64,000 nt of DNA from Euryodendron excelsum (GCA_033060915.1 CM065385.1:11396001-11460000); one strand, 5' to 3'; numbered from the stretch's first letter, positions 1 through 10,768 are shown. Notes: generated by a model from the sequence alone, not told the origin. A program made the numbers and translations.

Positions 1-304
1 GAATAATGTTTCCAGATCCCGTGTCCTCTTTTGGGACAGTTCAGGTTTGTCCCGGCAGTTTCCCGGTCTAGTTGACCGTTTTGCCCGAAAGGCCCGATCA
101 ACCTTTTCGACACATCTTATCCTCACTTTTCAAGTCAAATACCTCCAGGACACTATTTTAAGTGTTCCTACTTATTTCCGGCCTTCCGGGTCATTCCCAG
201 ACTTTCCGGAATCACTCCTAGTGAAGCTAGGCTAAAGATTGCATGTTAGTCACTAGTACAGGCGCACAAATCTAGTCAAAGATACGTTGCTTGCCGACCT
301 TAAA

Positions 305-415
305 TATTTCCTAAATGGCTGACGCCACTAGTAGTGGCGCCAAGCCAAAAATTGGCCTGGCGCCACTCCTAGTGGCGCTAGTGTAAAGTTTGGCCTGGCA
401 CCACTGCAACAGGCG
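305..415 (+). promoter_or_regulatory. U3 GGCGCC palindrome cluster upstream of TATA
   Basis: Two imperfect palindromes with arms of the form GGCGCCAC...GTGGCGCC, plus a half copy (CACTGCAACAGGCGCC), lie in the ~130 bp before the TATA box. The same cluster precedes the TATA box in the LTRs at 6313, 16040, 17961, 30174, 34953, 48173, 54419 and 60687. Its fixed place suggests a promoter or structural role, but this is inference. Confidence 0.6.
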
Positions 416-433
416 CCAGTGTTGTCCAACCTC

Positions 434-440
434 TATAAAT
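434..440 (+). promoter_or_regulatory. LTR core promoter TATA box
   Basis: TATAAAT in the context CTCTATAAATACAGAGCC. The sequence around it is conserved in the other LTRs, so it probably sets the start of the genomic RNA about 30 bp downstream. Confidence 0.75.
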
Positions 441-523
441 ACAGAGCCTCCTCCAGCGTTTAAAGGGTCCACAAACTTAACCTAAAAATCATATAATTCG
501 ATATACAGAGCTCGAGCACCCCC

Positions 524-570
524 TAAACCCTAGCTTCCCTAGGTTTTCCAAGCCCTAGCCACCATACACT
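524..570 (+). promoter_or_regulatory. Telo-box-like AAACCCTA motifs in the LTR leader
   Basis: AAACCCTA at 524-531 is followed by further CCCTAG copies within 50 bp. Equivalent clusters of two to four copies sit about 90-200 bp downstream of the TATA box in the other LTRs, for example the reverse-complement copies near 57610-57670 and 63470-63510. Telo-boxes are known plant promoter elements; their role here is inferred. Confidence 0.5.
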
Positions 571-710
571 CATACACTAGCCTTCAACCCTCCTTGGAAT
601 ACTTGAGGAGCTGCAATCTAAAGTTTGAAGACAACTCTTGAAGATTGAAGACAAAGATTAAGACGAAGACCGAAGACCGAAGAAAGCAAGGCGCGCAAAA
701 TAAACAAGAT

Positions 711-720
711 ACAAGGTAGG
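711..720 (+). other. Conserved candidate 5' splice site in LTR leader
   Basis: ACAAG|GTAGG, followed by a pyrimidine-rich tract. The same motif occurs at the same place in the LTRs at 6313 (8173-8182), 30174, 34953, 48173, 54419 and 60687. Its candidate partner acceptor lies downstream of the primer binding site (see 25614 and 47551). Confidence 0.5.
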
Positions 721-1019
721 TTCTCCATTTAAATTTTCGCACTTCCCCCCTCTCTCTTCTCTCTCCAACCCACTTGGGTTTCTCTATTTTAATCCCCCAT
801 CTCTTCCCCCCCCCCCCCTTTTCTTTGCATGCTTGAAACAAGGGGATTCCCGGTCCTTGTGTAGGATTGGGCTATTGGAGAGTCATCGTGTTGGGGGCTT
901 TCTTCTAGTCTAACCAGAGACCATGTGGGCCCGGCCCCCTTGATTATGTGGTGAAGCCTTCGCCTTGTATGTTCACGACCCCAAAATTGCATTGTGCATA
1001 TCATGATCTTGAATCTTAC

Positions 1020-2880
1020 CAAAAATCGTTTTCAAACTTGTTTTCAAAATTGCATCAAAATCTCTTTTTCAAAAATTTGTTTTCAAAACCAGAATCCTAG
1101 GGTGATTCTAGCCTTTCCATGGCTATGGTTACTTTAGGAAAGTGTTACATTTAAAGTGACCAATATGGTCCGTATTTTCAACCTTTGTTGTTTTTAAAAC
1201 CACTTTCTTAAAGTGGTTCTAGCCTTCTTATGGTTAGAATCGCTTTAGGAAAGTGAGACGTTTTTATACTTTCCAAAAAGCTCTATTTTCAAAAATCTTT
1301 TCCTAAAAATCTCTTTTCCAACACGCTTTCCTAAAACCCTCCTTTCTAAAGTTGTTTTTCAAAACTCTTTCCAAAAATCTATTTTTCAAAATCCCCTTTT
1401 TCAACTCCTTTCCAGAACTTTCTCTCCTCAAAATTCACTTTCTAAAAACGCTCCCTAAAAATCTTTCTAAAAACTCTCTTCCCAAAATCTTTCTTTTCAA
1501 AAATCCCCTCTAGGATTTCCTTCCAAAAAAAACTTGTTTCCAAAAACACACTTTTCAAAACTCCTCCCTAGGATTCGCTGCTAAAAATCTTCGTTTCCAA
1601 AAACTCTCTTTCCGAAATCTTCCCTCTAGAAGTTTCTCTTTAGGATTTCCTTCCAAAACCTTCGTTTCCAAAAACGCGCTTTCCAAAAACTCTTTTCTTA
1701 GAGCCTAAGTCAAGCTCTAGAACTCACAATTAGGAAACCCTAATTTTCTTCCCAAAAACATGGTTTTCAAAGTTTGCCCCAAACCTAGGTTTCGAAAACC
1801 TCTTGTTTTCACATCCAAACTATACATGTTTCCAAAACCTATTTTCTACGTCCAAACTATAGTTTTCCAAATCTAGGGTTTCTAGAAACCTTCATTTCCA
1901 AATCCTTACCAAATCCAATCTTCTCTTTAGGAAACCAAATCCAATCTCCCTGTTTAGGAAACTAGATCCAATCCTCCGTTTTTGGAAACAAAATCAAAAC
2001 ATCTCTTTTTAGAAACAAAATCCAATCCCTTGTTTTAGAAACCAAATCCAATCCCTTCCTAATCCAACTCTTTTCTAATTCAAATCCTTCCTAAACTTCT
2101 ACTTTCCTAAATCTTAAATTTCCTAAAACTTTCAAATCTTTCCTTAAACATTAAGTTTCCAAATCTTCCCTAATCGAACCCTTTCCTAATTCTACCCTCT
2201 TTTCAAATTTTAACTTTTCAAACCTAAGTTTCAAACCTTTCCTAAATTTAAACCTTTCCTAATATTAAGATTTTCTAAAACTCTAAAACTTTCTAAATCT
2301 TAAACTTTCTAAATTTCAAATCTTTCCAAATTTAAAACTTTCTAAATTTGAAACTTTCTTAAATTAATCTTTTTAAACCTAAATCTTTTCAAATTCTAAA
2401 CTTTCCCAAACTTCAAAATCTTTTCAAATCTAAAATTTTTCTAAACTCAAAACTTTCTTAATTCAAGACTTACTTAAGTTGAAACTTTCTTAATTCAAAC
2501 TTTCTTAAATTGAAAACCTTCCTAATTTCAAAACCTTTCCTAAAACAACATTTTCCTATTTTGAAACTTTCCTAATTCGAACCCTTCCTACTTTCAAAAC
2601 TTTCCTATTTCAAAACTTGCTAAATTCAAAACTCTCCAATTTTCAAAACTTCCCTAAGTCCAAACTTTCCTAATTTCAAAACTTTCCAAAAATGAAACTT
2701 TCCTAATTCGGAACTTTCCTAAATCGGACCTTTCCTAATTCGAACCTTTCCTAAATCTAATATTTCTTAAACTCTTTAGTCTTTCCTAAGTCTCATCTTT
2801 CTTAAGTCTAGGTTTCTTAAACCTTCTCTTTCCAAAACAAGTCCAAATCAATCTTTCCAAAGCAAGTCCAATCTCCTTAA
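1020..2880 (+). repeat. Degenerate A/T-rich repeat field of the LTR
   Basis: About 1.9 kb made of diverged short units such as TTCCTAATTTCAAAACTTTCC and TTTAGGAAACTAGATCC-like phrases, with no stable period. It is non-coding. The same field is present in every full-length LTR of the window (8500-10080, 19040-20120, 36000-37440, 49200-50580, 55480-56880, 61360-62700). Confidence 0.7.
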
Positions 2881-2968
2881 TTTCAATTTCCAATCTCCTC
2901 TTTTGATTTCAAATCAAATTCAATTTCCAATTCAATCTCTTTCTTCCAATCCAACAAACTCTTTTCAA

Positions 2969-3047
2969 TCGGACTCTTGTCCGAACTACAACTGACCTGA
3001 TTCCCCCAAAGGAATACGTAAGGTACCTTCATACGTGCGGTCACAAC
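2969..3047 (+). other. Conserved hairpin module near LTR 3' end
   Basis: TCGGACTCTTGTCCGA (2969-2984) is a perfect 6-bp stem with a TCTT loop. It is followed by an ACTACRACTGACCTGATTCC-type block and a GATACGTA/GTGCGGTCACAAC block. All eleven LTR 3' regions in the window carry this module. Here the CCCTCATGGGTGCGGTC part is repeated once more at 3068-3085. Confidence 0.6.
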
Positions 3048-3630
3048 ACTTTTCAAACTTTCAATTCCACCCTCATGGGTGCGGTCTCCACATTTTTCAA
3101 ATCTCAAATTCCAATCTACTTTCAAAATTCCAATTTTTCTATTTTCAAATTTCTATTTCTAATTTTTCATACTTTCCAATTTTAATTCCATCTCTTCAAA
3201 TCAATTTTCAAATCAAATCAATTTCAAATGAATCTCTTTCCAAATCTATTTTTCAATCCTCTTTTCTTGCACTTGCATATCGTGCATCATGTTGGTTTCT
3301 TTTTAAACATTGTTTTTGAAAGTGGATAGGATTGAACCTATGTTCATTAAAGACTCTCATAGGTGAATCTAGGATAGATTGACATATAGGTATCGAAAGG
3401 GCGGGGTAGGGTGATGGCTTAGTGCGTCTTAGCTATACGTAACCAACCTCCAAACCTAGATCACTGTTTTCATAGACCAAAAGGAGTTATTTTTCAAAAA
3501 AGGGCTAAATGTTTTCTAAAGGTTGCCAAACAACCTGTTTTCCTAAATACTCTCTCTTGAGGAGATATTTTCAAAATCGTTTTTTAAAAACCCTAAGTGT
3601 AGTCTTCGGATTATTCTTAGTTTTTAGGTG

Positions 3631-3666
3631 ACCTAACTCACCTTAATTAAGTTAGGTGGCGACTCT
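3631..3666 (+). other. Hairpin followed by primer-site mimic
   Basis: ACCTAACT (3631-3638) pairs with AGTTAGGT (3650-3657). The last T of the stem opens TGGCGACTC (3657-3665), which matches the first nine bases of the real primer binding site TGGCGACTCCGCTGGGGA seen at 47746-47763. The arrangement recurs in nearly all LTRs here. Confidence 0.55.
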
Positions 3667-3842
3667 GAATCTTTTTCCAAAAGCCCTTTATTCAAATCAA
3701 TTTTCAATTTAAACCTAGTCGCACTCATTCTTCTTGGAGGGTGAGTTCTAACAAGAGAGTACAACATTTTTCCCGCTTGTGTGAGTATTCCTCGAGTGCG
3801 AAAAATCTGGGCGCGACAGTATCCGCCAACTACTACCTCAAA

Positions 3843-4984
3843 TTAGGTGAAGGCATCGATAAAATGAGCCCCAAAGTGAGTAGCATAATCCATATCTGGA
3901 GGAAGTAAGAACTCAACACCCGGCTGCCTCTCCTGATAGGGGATCGTCTCATAATGAACTGATCCAATGAAGGGCCACCAAGTCACATCTCTCACCTCAA
4001 TCAACTCCAGGTTCGCCTGTAACGTCACAAAGTCAGTAATCTCCGATCGCTGGGCCACCCAGTCACGAGCCCACCTCAAGGCATGAGGATAAAGGTTATC
4101 CTCAACAATTACGGTGTGATGAATAGGTAGATACTCATAGCTCCACTAGACAAGAAAGGGCCAAAAACTAGTCATGCTGCCCCAACGAGAAGAAGTCCAG
4201 ACCTACATCGATCGAAGGAAGCAGCTAAAGGAGAAGGACGCCTAATCCAGCTCAAACAAAGCCCTAAGATCAGCTACTATGCTTACCAAACGAAAAGGCA
4301 CAAGCGACTTTTTGTTGTTGCAGAAGCAGCTACAGATGATGTACAAAACAAGTCGACATCTCATAATGTCCCGCCTGGCAGGCGATGGCTCAGCAGCAAA
4401 GGTACGGTCATCCTAATTCAGCCAAGAGATTAGGAAGGCAGAACGCTCAGGAGGGGGCAAGTCCAGCAGAATGCAAGCCTCGTCTCTATTGACTAACTGT
4501 AAAGTGATCCGCCGACCGACGAACAAATGCCCTGCTATGATTGCCCAATCCAAGGGGGTGGGACCTAACTCGAAGCCGACAAAATGGAAGGTCCCAGTCT
4601 CCCCGAACCATCGCTTAACCAGCGCCAATACCATACACTGGGGTGATAAGCAAGATCCCCGAGCGGTGGGATCTCTGGTACCTCTAGTTCACCCAAATCA
4701 GCATCCGTCTACCTATGTCTAGAGAAGGCTCTCCCATAACTGGTCAGCTAATCCCCAAGACCCGGTACTTCCTCCTCAGCACCAATCTCCTCCGCAAAGG
4801 CCTGCTTAACCGAACGAAAGGGGTCGATAGGTGGTCTACTCCCCTGTCCGCTCTGACTGGAAGAGGCCCGTCTAGTAGATCGTCGGCTACCTTTGGATTG
4901 ACTGGAACCGCCGGTGGAATCTGTCCGAGCCGCCTTCCCCGAGCGACGTCTCCTCTTAGAACCATCATCACCCGTATCTGCCAT
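3843..4984 (-). pseudogene. Antisense plant mobile domain (PMD) gene, broken copy
   Basis: The minus strand encodes pieces of the protein found at 41296-43139. From ATG at 4984 (directly after an acceptor-like CCTTTTCAG) there is a lysine/arginine/serine-rich N-terminus (MADTGDDGSKRRRRSGK...) to a stop at 4748. A second piece (4634-4413) carries the PMD core, with ERW-like (KRWFGETGTFHF) and FELGPTPLDWAIIAG segments. A third piece (4079-3843) carries MRWARDWVAQRSEI...AHFIDAFT. Deletions and frameshifts separate the pieces, including a loss of about 180 bp relative to the other copy inside the last piece. PMD proteins occur in plant genes and transposons. The gene lies antisense to its host element. 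It is not functional. Confidence 0.7.
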
Positions 4985-5693
4985 CCTGAAAAGGTAAGCT
5001 AAGGTAAGAGGTGTTAATACAAGATACATGCAGATAAATAATAACAAAATAAAGTAAATAAATAATAAAAACAAACAAAAAATAATAATAAAAAGATTTC
5101 AAATGATAAGTCAAAACAAATTTCATACACCTTTTGATTTTCCAACTTCAAGTCAAATCTCAATGGTGTTCTGTCTTTTTCTTTCAAAAAGATTTTACTC
5201 TAAACCTTTTCCAACTCTTTCCCTGAATTTTTAAACATTTAGATAGAGTTTTGTTTAAAAATGATCCATACAACACCCATGACATCAACACAAAATACAA
5301 ATCGTGCATTTCACAACGTTACAATCACATAACATTAGCACCCGCGCACACTTTTTAAATTTTTAAAATTTTCAAAACACGTTTTATTTTTTCAATAAAT
5401 CAAAGATTTTAAAAAAGTCCTAAAAATTTCTCAAAATCATTTCAAATGTTGTCTAAAAATTCTCTAATTTTTCCAAATTTTAAACACCATTAATTCCATC
5501 AATTTCTCAATTTCCTATTTTTTCTAAGTATATTTCTATTTTTCAAAAAATCAAAAATTCACTAAGTTATCAAAAAATCACGAAACTTTATATGGTTGTT
5601 AAACACATTTTTCTATGGCACATGGCATAAAAATCTAACCAAAAAATCTAATGCCCAAGCCTGTAGGAACAAATCCCCAATTTCTGCAGAAAA

Positions 5694-5862
5694 CCCTCTT
5701 CAGATGATCATGTAAAATCACTGAAATTCAGTCCAACAAGCACCAAAATGCAAAAATAACATCACCATAATGTTCAAAACATGTCAAAACACCAATTTCC
5801 ACTATTCACACGACTTAAACGGAATTCTACATATCAAAATCAATAGAAAATTGATAACTCAC
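5694..5862 (-). other. Leader intron of the antisense PMD gene (predicted)
   Basis: On the minus strand a GTGAGT donor (GT at 5862-5861) and a TTTTCTGCAG acceptor (AG at 5695-5694) bracket an A/T-rich stretch. Both signals are kept at the equivalent place in element 2 (40393-40572) but are decayed in element 4, which has lost the PMD gene. The model is an inference from signal conservation. Confidence 0.45.
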
Positions 5863-6291
5863 CTCTCAGAGTTCTCCAACGAAATCTTCTCTTCTGGCTA
5901 CATGGTCTACTCTCGACAATTACCTGTGATCCCTAAAAAGTGCTCCGTCAATGTCCAAGTCGGTTTCCTTGCAATGTCTCTTGGATTTGCGAAAATCTTC
6001 CAAAATCTCACAAGTGCAAGAACTAGAAAATTTTCTGGTTTTGTTCCGAAGCCTAGCACCACTAGTAGTGGCGCCAAGCGAACTTTGCCAAAGGCACCAT
6101 TCTTAATGGCGCCAGTTGCCAATTCTGGGCAATTTTGCCCTTTTCCCGCCAAAAATCATTTTCGAAGGCTTTTTAGGCCCAATATCCATTTTCAAACCCT
6201 TGTATTCCAAAATTTTCAAAGTCCGTCCCTACGACCGTCTCACGGTCAACATGAGACTCTTACTTTATTATTTTTTGTCTTCGACAAGCAA

Positions 6292-6312
6292 AGATAGAAA
6301 AAGAGGGGTAGT
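6292..6312 (+). other. Polypurine tract of element 1
   Basis: AGATAGAAAAAGAGGGGTAG directly precedes the LTR start TGTAAGCACC. The same tract precedes the LTR starts at 28312 (+) and, on the minus strand, at 39942, 34758 and 53631. It is the expected primer for plus-strand DNA synthesis. Confidence 0.8.
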
Positions 6313-6859
6313 TGTAAGCACCCCATTTTTGACCGCTCGACAGTCTACAGTCTGTCCAGACTTGTATTCAAGTCAATGTGAATATATTTTGAGTCAAATC
6401 ATCTTTCCAAGTCTAATCTTGTCTATCCATTGCTTTGTGGGCCCACCAGACCCAAATAGAGGCAAAATGATCAAAATGCCCTTAGGGGCATTGTTCGATC
6501 TAATTCCAAATTAGGCACATCTTTTTGAATACGGTAACTCTCCTTTCTAATTCTTTTTCCCATTCCAATTCCAATCCCTCTCTCGAGAAAGTTGATTCCT
6601 CGAGACGGTAAGTCTATCCAATCCGACACGTTTTTTGAAGAAAGTCTTTTCGAAATGGTAAGTCTCTTCAAGCCCGTCAACCAAGACGAGACCCCAAGTC
6701 CCCTAAATAGTAGAACGATCCACCTTTGGCGCCTGTTAGCTCGCCAAAGCAGGAATGTCTGTTTTGGCATGCCTTCCGAGAAAGCTGACTTCTCAGGTGC
6801 TAAGTCCCTTTAGCAGCTTCCTGAGATTAGGCAGTCTCGAGAATGAACGTAAACCGTCA

Positions 6860-6987
6860 GAGTAGCAAAAGTACTCGCAAACATCGCAATTGTCAGAGTA
6901 GCGAAAATACTCGCAAACAAGTCAATATAGGGAATTGTCAACAAACCCCTGTATTACAGGACTGCCGTCAGAGTAGTGGAAACACTC
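6860..6987 (+). repeat. U3 dyad repeats, three copies
   Basis: GAGTAGCAAAAGTACTC (6860-6876), GAGTAGCGAAAATACTC (6896-6912) and GAGTAGTGGAAACACTC (6971-6987), each followed by GCAAAC-like sequence. The outer five bases are complementary in the first two copies and mismatched at one position in the third. This is the ancestral-looking state of the array expanded at 58697-59690. Confidence 0.65.
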
Positions 6988-7199
6988 CAAACCCATGTCA
7001 ACACCAGTGCCTGCTAGCCTACTTTGGTGAAAAATGACCAAACTGCCCCTAGGGCCATTCCGGCACATTTCTCGAGATAATACCTAAGTCCTCAGAACAG
7101 GAAGTCCACCCTTCCATGATTGTTTTAAAAGTCAATCTGGCATGATTAGGTGCCTTCTAGTCAATTTCAGGCCAATTCCGAGACTTTTCAGTCAAGATG

Positions 7200-7520
7200 A
7201 CCATTTTGTACCTAGGCATCTAAATGCTCTGGGGACCACACCGGCTCTGGGTATCAAACTGGTAACCTCATGAGAATGCTTTTTCTAGTATTCCCGACCT
7301 TCTTTTATCTTTCTGGATCATCCCGAGTCAATTTCGACAAACCCAGTGCAAAATAACCGTTTTGCCCCTAGTGGGCCAGTCGCCTTTTTCGACCACACCG
7401 GCTTTGGGTATCAAACCGGTAGCCTTTAGGAACATTCTAAATAATGTTTTTAAATCTTGAGTCTTCTTCCGGGATATTCCGAGTCTGTCCCTATAGCTTT
7501 TTAGCCCAGTCAACCATTTC
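7200..7520 (+). repeat. U3 157-bp tandem repeat, two copies
   Basis: The phrase ACCACACCGGCTCTGGGTAT recurs at 7235 and 7392. Each is followed by ...CAAACCGGTAACC, AGAATGCTT...TATTCC, and ends with an ATTTTGCCCCTAG phrase. Three units are seen in the LTR at 48173 (51790-52300). Confidence 0.6.
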
Positions 7521-7863
7521 GACAAACCTTGACATCCTTTTTCAAGTCCATTACCTCCGAGACTCTATTCTAAGGGTTCTTGTCCCTTTCTAGCCTTTCG
7601 GGTCATTCTCGGTCCCTTAAATCTTTCCCGGACATTCCGGAGCCACTCCTAGTGAAGCCAACCTAAAAATTGCGTGGTTATCATTAGTACAGATGCCCAA
7701 ATCTTCTCAAGATATGTTGCTTGCCAACGTTAAAACTTTCCTAACTGGCTGGTGCCACTACTAGTGGTGCTAAGCCAATATTTGGCATGGTGCCACTCCT
7801 AGTGGCACTAGAAGGCTTTTTGGCCTGGCGCCACTGCAACAGGCGCCAGGTTGCTCTTCCTTC

Positions 7864-7870
7864 TATAAAT
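7864..7870 (+). promoter_or_regulatory. LTR core promoter TATA box
   Basis: TATAAAT in TTCTATAAATACAGAGCC, placed as in the other LTRs, just downstream of the GGCGCC palindromes (7745-7850). Confidence 0.75.
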
Positions 7871-8172
7871 ACAGAGCCTCCTCCAACGTGAAAGAGGTCC
7901 GCAAACTCAGTTTAAAAACCCTACTTCTTGATATACAGAGCTCGTAGCCTTTCTAAACCCTAGTCTCTTTAGGTTTTCCCAAACTCTAGCCTCTTATACA
8001 CTCATACACACTCTTATATACTCATACACTAGCCTCAAACCCTCCATTGAAGACGTGGATTGTTGCAACTACGAAGCTTTGAAGATTGAAGACAAACTCT
8101 TGAAGACTGAAGTGAAGACCGAAGCAAGACAAGCATGGCAAAGTGCGTAAAGCTAAGCAAAATAAAGAAGAC

Positions 8173-8182
8173 ACATGGTAGG
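8173..8182 (+). other. Conserved candidate 5' splice site in LTR leader
   Basis: ACATG|GTAGG (GT at 8178-8179), about 310 bp after the TATA box. It corresponds to 711-720. Confidence 0.45.
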
Positions 8183-10116
8183 CTTCTTATTTACGTTTAC
8201 GCATCTTTCCCCCTCTCTTCTCCCTCTGAACCCACTTGGGTTTTCTTTTATTTCAATCCCCCATCTTCTTCCCCCCCTTTCTTGCATGCTTGAAACAAGG
8301 GATTTCCCGGTCCATGTGTAGGATTAGACTATTGGAGGGTCACCATGTCGGGGGCTTACTTTTAACCTAACCGGAGACCACGTGGGTTCAGCCCACTTGA
8401 TTATGTGGTAAAGCCTTAACCTTGTATGTTCACGACCCCAATTTGCATTGTGCATATCATGATCTTGCATTACTCTAAAATTCGTTTTCAAAACTTGCAT
8501 TAACATCGTTTTCAAACTTGCATCAAAATCTTCTTTTTCAAAACTTGTTTTCAAAATCACAACACTAGGGTGATTCTATCCTTTCCATGATTAGGGTTGC
8601 TTTAGGAAAGTGTTACATTTAAAGTGACCAACATGGTCCATATTTTCAAAATCATTGTTTTCAAAACCACTATCCTAAAATGGTTCTAACTTTCTTATGG
8701 TTAGAATTGTTTTAGGAAAGTGAGATATTTTATATACTTTCTAAAAATCTCTTTTCCCAACATACTTTCTAAAAACTCTCTCCAATCTCCTTTCCAAAAT
8801 TGTTTTCAAAAGCTCCCTCATAAAATCTAGTTTTCAAAACTTCTTTTCAAACTCTTTTCCAAAATGCTCTTTTCAAAATTCCTTTCCTAAAAACACTCCC
8901 TAGGTTTCCTTCTTAGAAATCTCTCCCTAAATCTCTTTCCTAAAAACTTTTTCCAACAGTCTCCTTCCAAAAACTCTCACTTTTCAAAATTCACTTTCTA
9001 AACACTCCCTATAAGATTTCTTTCCAAACAACTCCCTATCTAAAAATTCCTCTCTAGGATTTTCTTCCCAAAATCTCCCTTTCTAAAAACTCACTTTCCA
9101 AAAATCTCTTTTCTTGGTGTCCAAGTTAAATCTTAGAGTCACAATTAGGAAACCCCAAATTTCCATTCTCAAAAACTTGATTTTCAATCTTGCCTTAAAA
9201 CATAGGTTTCCAAAATCTCATTTTTACATCAAAATCACAAGTTTCTAAAACCTATTTTCTACATCAAAACTATAGTCTTCCAAATCTAGGGTTTCTAAAA
9301 CTTTCCTTTCCAAATCCAAACCAAATCCAATCTCCTGTTTAGGAAACTAGATCCAATCCTCTGTTTTTGGAAACAAAATCAAAACACAACTTTTAGAAAC
9401 AAAATCCAATCCTTTGTTTTAGGAAATAGGAATCTCAATCCTTCCTAATCTAAACCTTTCCTAATTCACTCCTTCCTAATCTCAAACTTTCCTAAACCTT
9501 AAGTTTCCAAAACTGAAACTTTTAAATCTTTCCTTAAACTTTAAGCTTTCAAACCTTTCTTAATTCCATCCCTTTCCTAATCTTAACGTGCCAAATCTAA
9601 GTTTTCAAACTCTTCTTAAACTCAAACCTTTCCTAACTTCAAGAATTTTTAAAACTCAAACACTTTCTAAATTCTGAACTTTCCAACTTTCAAAACTTCC
9701 CTATTTCAAAACATTCCAATTTCAAAACTTTTCAATTTCAAAACTTTCTAAATCCAACACTTCCCTAATTCGAAAGCTTTCTAAAATGTAACTTTCCTAA
9801 ATCTAAACTTTCCTAAACCTAATTTTCCTAAAACAGGACTTTCCTATTTTGAAACTTTCCTAATTCGAACCTTTCCTAAATTCCAATCTTTCCCTAATCT
9901 TCCAAGTCAAATATCCGAGTCAAGTCTTTCTTAATCTCAAGTCCTTTCTAAATCCTATCTTTCCTATGTCTAGATTTCCTAAACCTCAATCTTTCTAAAA
10001 CAAGTCCAAATCTTTCCTCCAAGTTCTAACTTTCCAAATCAAAGTCCAATCTTTCTAATTCTAAACTCCAATTTTCAATCTTCTCTTCTAAGTTCAAATA
10101 AAAAATCTATTTTTTA

Positions 10117-10195
10117 TCGGACTTTTGTTTGAACTACGACTGTCCTAATTTCTCAAAAAGGATACGTAGGCAACCCTTATGGGTGCGGTCACAAT
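10117..10195 (+). other. Conserved hairpin module near LTR 3' end
   Basis: TCGGACTTTTGTTTGA (10117-10132) keeps the 6-bp stem through two G-T wobbles. It is followed by GAACTACGACTG, GGATACGTAGGCAACC and ATGGGTGCGGTCACAA blocks. Confidence 0.55.
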
Positions 10196-10758
10196 CTTTT
10201 TCAAATTTCTAATTCCAAAATTTTTTCCAACTTCCAGTTCCATGATCTATTTTAAACTTCGAAGCTTCTATTTCCTTTCCAATTTCTAAAACTTTCCAAT
10301 TTTAATTCTATCTTTTTAAATCTCTTTTAAATCAAATCAATTTCTTTCCAAATCTATTTCCAATTTTATTTTCTTGCACTTGCATATCAAGCATCATGTC
10401 TTTTTAAACATTCTTTTTCTAAAGTGGATAGGATTGGATATTTGTTAGTTGAAAACTCTTTTATATGAATTTAGGGTAAATAGACATGTAGGTACTGCAA
10501 GGGCGGGGTAGGGTGATGGCTTAGTGCGTCTTCCCTATATGTAACCAACCTCTGAACCTAGAATCACTATTTTCAAAGACCAAAATGGAGTTATTTTTCT
10601 AAAAAGGGCTTAAATGTTTTCCAAAGGTTATCAAACAATCTATTTTTTTAAAAACCCTTTGTTGAGGAGATATTTTCAAAATCGTTTTCAAACCCTAGGT
10701 GTAGTCTTCGGATTGTGCCTAGTTTTTAGATGACCTAACTCACCTTAATCAAGTTAGG

Positions 10759-10768
10759 TGGCGACTCC
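10759..10768 (+). other. Primer-site mimic in LTR
   Basis: TGGCGACTCC, identical to the first ten bases of the element 2 primer binding site, directly after the AACTCACCTTAATCAAGTT hairpin. Confidence 0.5.

Larger units (their letters stand above)
1..3818 (+). mobile_element. LTR, 3' part (5' LTR of element 1, left end outside window)
   Basis: This is the downstream ~3.8 kb of a giant LTR in plus orientation. It contains, in order, the end of U3 with GGCGCC palindromes (about 305-415), a TATA box (434), a leader with AAACCCTA boxes, a pyrimidine-rich tract, about 2 kb of degenerate A/T-rich repeats and a conserved 3' block ending GGGCGCGACA at 3818. The same layout recurs in about ten LTRs in this window, which fixes the boundary. 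Identity with the LTR at 6313-10919 is roughly 85% by eye. The two may therefore be an old pair, or element 1 may be a recombinant of two copies. No coding capacity is visible. Confidence 0.85.
3819..6312 (+). mobile_element. Cut-down interior of element 1
   Basis: About 2.5 kb between two plus-strand LTRs. No primer binding site follows the LTR at 3818. The interior starts directly inside the 3' end of an antisense PMD gene, so leader, gag and any pol are gone. The rest corresponds to element 2 positions 39943-42850. The right end has a polypurine tract. GGCGCC palindromes at 6059-6113 correspond to the promoter side of the antisense gene. Confidence 0.75.

Noticed and set aside
806..819. 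C-run as a functional element
   Set aside because: Homopolymer C/G runs (806-819, about 20722-20731, about 63177-63189) vary in length at the same LTR position and look like slippage in a pyrimidine tract.
1020..2880. Matrix attachment region or centromere satellite
   Set aside because: The A/T-rich field has no stable period, and it occurs once per LTR at a fixed place, so it is simply part of the LTR.
5770..6297. 175-codon plus-strand open frame
   Set aside because: It lies opposite the leader of the antisense PMD gene. The corresponding regions of elements 2 and 4 have different, broken frames, and its tail reads through the polypurine tract. No domain.
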